The notes under the pieces: model-generated
What the model was told of the DNA's origin: nothing
The model's database searches: none
Seen by the model: the letters and a program-made list of their open reading frames with translations, nothing else
Part shown: positions 62,522 to 64,000 of the stretch, piece by piece
Position numbering within the stretch: position 1 is the first letter of the stretch
Layout: the number at the start of each line of letters is the position of its first letter
From: Alistipes timonensis JC136
GTDB lineage: Bacteria > Bacteroidota > Bacteroidia > Bacteroidales > Rikenellaceae
Direction of reading: 5' to 3'
Assembly: GCF_900107675.1 (NCBI RefSeq)
Contig: NZ_FNRI01000002.1
Location: 310,001-374,000 of the forward strand
Length of the DNA stretch: 64,000 nucleotides
Made by a program: the position numbers and the translations under genes

Positions 62522-64000
62522 ATGGCAATTTCCAAACGTGAAAAGCTGTTCACCGAGTTCCCGCCGGTCCCGACCGAGAAATGGGAAGAGGTGATTACAG
62601 CCGACCTGAAAGGTGCCGATTACGAGCGCAAACTGGTGTGGCGCACGGGCGAAGGCTTCAATGTCCGCCCCTACTACCGCGCCGAGAACCTCGAAGGCAT
62701 CCGGTTTCTGGGCTCGCAGGCAGGCGAGTTCCCGTTCGTGAGAGGTACGCGTACCCACAACCGCTGGCGCGTGCATCAGACTATCGAGGTGCAGTTCCCG
62801 AAGAAGGCTAACGCCGAAGCGCTGCAACTCCTCAACTCGGGCGTCGACTCGCTCGGCTTCTGCATCACCAAAGAGGGCTTCATGGCCGGCGACATCGACC
62901 AACTGCTCGCAGGAATCGAAATCCCGGCTGTCGAGATCACCTTCTGCGGCATGAAGACGGCCAACATGGCCGATCTGGTGATCGCCAAACTCGAAAGGGA
63001 GGGCATCGCCGCCGACGCACACGTGGCGTTCGTGATCGACCCGCTCGTGAAGGGCCTCTCGCAGAAGGGCGACTTCTGCTCGCCCGACGGCGAAAAGTGC
63101 TTCGCCAAGATCGCCTCGCTGATCGAGCGGACCCGCGAGTACAAGCACATCCGCATCGTGACCGTCTCGGCCGGCATCTTCTCGAACGCCGGATCGACCA
63201 TCGTCGAGGAGCTGGCATTCGCCCTCTCGGCCGGTAACGACTACCTCGCGCGTCTGACCGACGCCGGGATCGACGCCGACACGGCAGCCCGCAAACTGCG
63301 CTTCTCGTTCTCGGTGACCTCGAACTACTTCATGGAGATCGCCAAGTTCCGTGCGGCACGCATGCTCTGGGCCAACATCGTCAAAGAGTACAACCCCGCG
63401 AAGAACTGCGCCTGCAAAATGATGATCCACGCCCGCACCGCAGACTGGAACCAGACCGTTTACGACCCCTATGTGAATATGCTCCGCGGCACCACCGAGG
63501 CCATGTCGGCCACCATCGCCGGCGTGCATTCGCTCGAGGTGACGCCGTTCGACGCCGCATTCGAAGACCCCACGGAGTTCTCGAAGCGCATCGCCCGCAA
63601 CGTCGAGCTGCTGCTCAAAAACGAGTCGCACTTCGACCAGGTGGTAGACCCCGCCGGCGGTTCGTACTATATCGAGAACCTCACGCAGTCGATCGCCGCC
63701 GAGGCATGGAAGCTCTTCCTCGAACTCGAGGAGAAGGGCGGCTACACCGCGGCTTACAAGGCCGGCTTCATCAAGGAGCGCATCGCCGCTTCGGCCGCCG
63801 CCAAGGACAAGGCCATCGCAACGCGCCGCCAGACGTTGCTCGGCGCCAACCAGTATCCCAACTTCACGGAGGTTGCCGACAAGGCGATCACCGCCGAGGC
63901 CGTGACGCGCAAACAGGCCGAGGGCAACACGCTGGCACCCTACCGCGGCGCCATGGCCTTCGAGGAGATGCGTCTCCACGTCGACCGCTCGGGCCGTCAG
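62522..64000 (+). CDS. mutA: Methylmalonyl-CoA mutase small subunit (partial, C-terminus outside window)
   Basis: Open from the ATG at 62522 to the window edge, 493 codons of an expected 610-630. The N-terminus MAISKREKLFTEFPPVPTEKWEEVITADLKGADYE and the barrel segments FNVRPYYRAENLEG, FSVTSNYFMEIAKFRAARMLW, ARTADWNQTVYDPYVNMLR and VDPAGGSYYIENLT are those of the mutase beta subunit. With MutB it interconverts succinyl-CoA and methylmalonyl-CoA on the route to propionate, using adenosylcobalamin bound to the large subunit. mutB is expected just past the edge. The C-terminal cobalamin-like domain is not visible. Confidence 0.93.
   Translation, partial: MAISKREKLFTEFPPVPTEKWEEVITADLKGADYERKLVWRTGEGFNVRPYYRAENLEGIRFLGSQAGEFPFVRGTRTHNRWRVHQTIEVQFPKKANAEALQLLNSGVDSLGFCITKEGFMAGDIDQLLAGIEIPAVEITFCGMKTANMADLVIAKLEREGIAADAHVAFVIDPLVKGLSQKGDFCSPDGEKCFAKIASLIERTREYKHIRIVTVSAGIFSNAGSTIVEELAFALSAGNDYLARLTDAGIDADTAARKLRFSFSVTSNYFMEIAKFRAARMLWANIVKEYNPAKNCACKMMIHARTADWNQTVYDPYVNMLRGTTEAMSATIAGVHSLEVTPFDAAFEDPTEFSKRIARNVELLLKNESHFDQVVDPAGGSYYIENLTQSIAAEAWKLFLELEEKGGYTAAYKAGFIKERIAASAAAKDKAIATRRQTLLGANQYPNFTEVADKAITAEAVTRKQAEGNTLAPYRGAMAFEEMRLHVDRSGRQ

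Noticed and set aside
1..64000. CRISPR array, tRNA, rRNA, insertion sequence or prophage
   Set aside because: No regularly spaced identical repeats, cloverleaf-like sequence, rRNA segment, transposase or integrase pattern was seen while reading.

Overview
This window is very likely from a Bacteroidales gut commensal, with Alistipes or a close relative the best guess. The GC content is high for the phylum. It carries a SusC/SusD pair, a hybrid two-component regulator, serine-type sulfatases, type III glutamine synthetase, methylmalonyl-CoA mutase, and many intergenic TAnnTTTG (-7) motifs of the Bacteroidetes housekeeping sigma factor. The genus is inferred; no rRNA gene is present to confirm it.

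Layout. (1) About 1-16070 is a polysaccharide locus. A minus-strand operon (GH2, three S-x-P-S-R sulfatases, GH28 cut by the left edge) diverges from a giant hybrid two-component regulator, followed by a heparinase-II/III-like lyase and a GH105 unsaturated uronyl hydrolase. Together they look built for a sulfated, uronic-acid-containing glycan. No SusC/D for this locus lies inside the window. (2) 16166-21209 holds KDO synthesis genes kdsB-kdsA-kdsD and lon on the minus strand. (3) 21323-34227 holds housekeeping genes on the plus strand: valS, rnhA, an MsbA-like exporter, a PAS histidine kinase, ileS, a dksA-like gene, and a POTRA/beta-barrel outer-membrane protein. (4) 34305-39618 holds a BlaI/BlaR1-type pair, with BlaR1 carrying three TonB-plug-like repeats. 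It diverges from MurNAc kinase and etherase genes, an HhH protein and rpsU. (5) 39701-59682 is a pectin utilization locus. PL1, PL10 and KdgF run on the minus strand. A LacI-type regulator separates them from a ten-gene plus-strand operon: two CE12 esterases, SusC, SusD, two beta-helix proteins, a second PL1, a NagB-like protein, a hexuronate-type MFS transporter and a NagA-like protein with a signal peptide. (6) 59758-64000 holds type III glutamine synthetase on the minus strand and the first part of mutA on the plus strand, separated by 586 bp of structured DNA.

Most notable observations. The hybrid regulator lacks both phosphorelay residues (His to Tyr in the H-box, Asp to Gly in the receiver) while its ATPase motifs are intact. 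The glutamine synthetase gene has a structured leader whose closing stem is followed by a U-run, like an attenuator, downstream of helically phased T-tracts. A pair of 17-bp palindromes 21 bp apart sits on the blaI promoter opposite the muropeptide-recycling genes. Candidate operators were found for the LacI regulator and, more tentatively, for the hybrid regulator.
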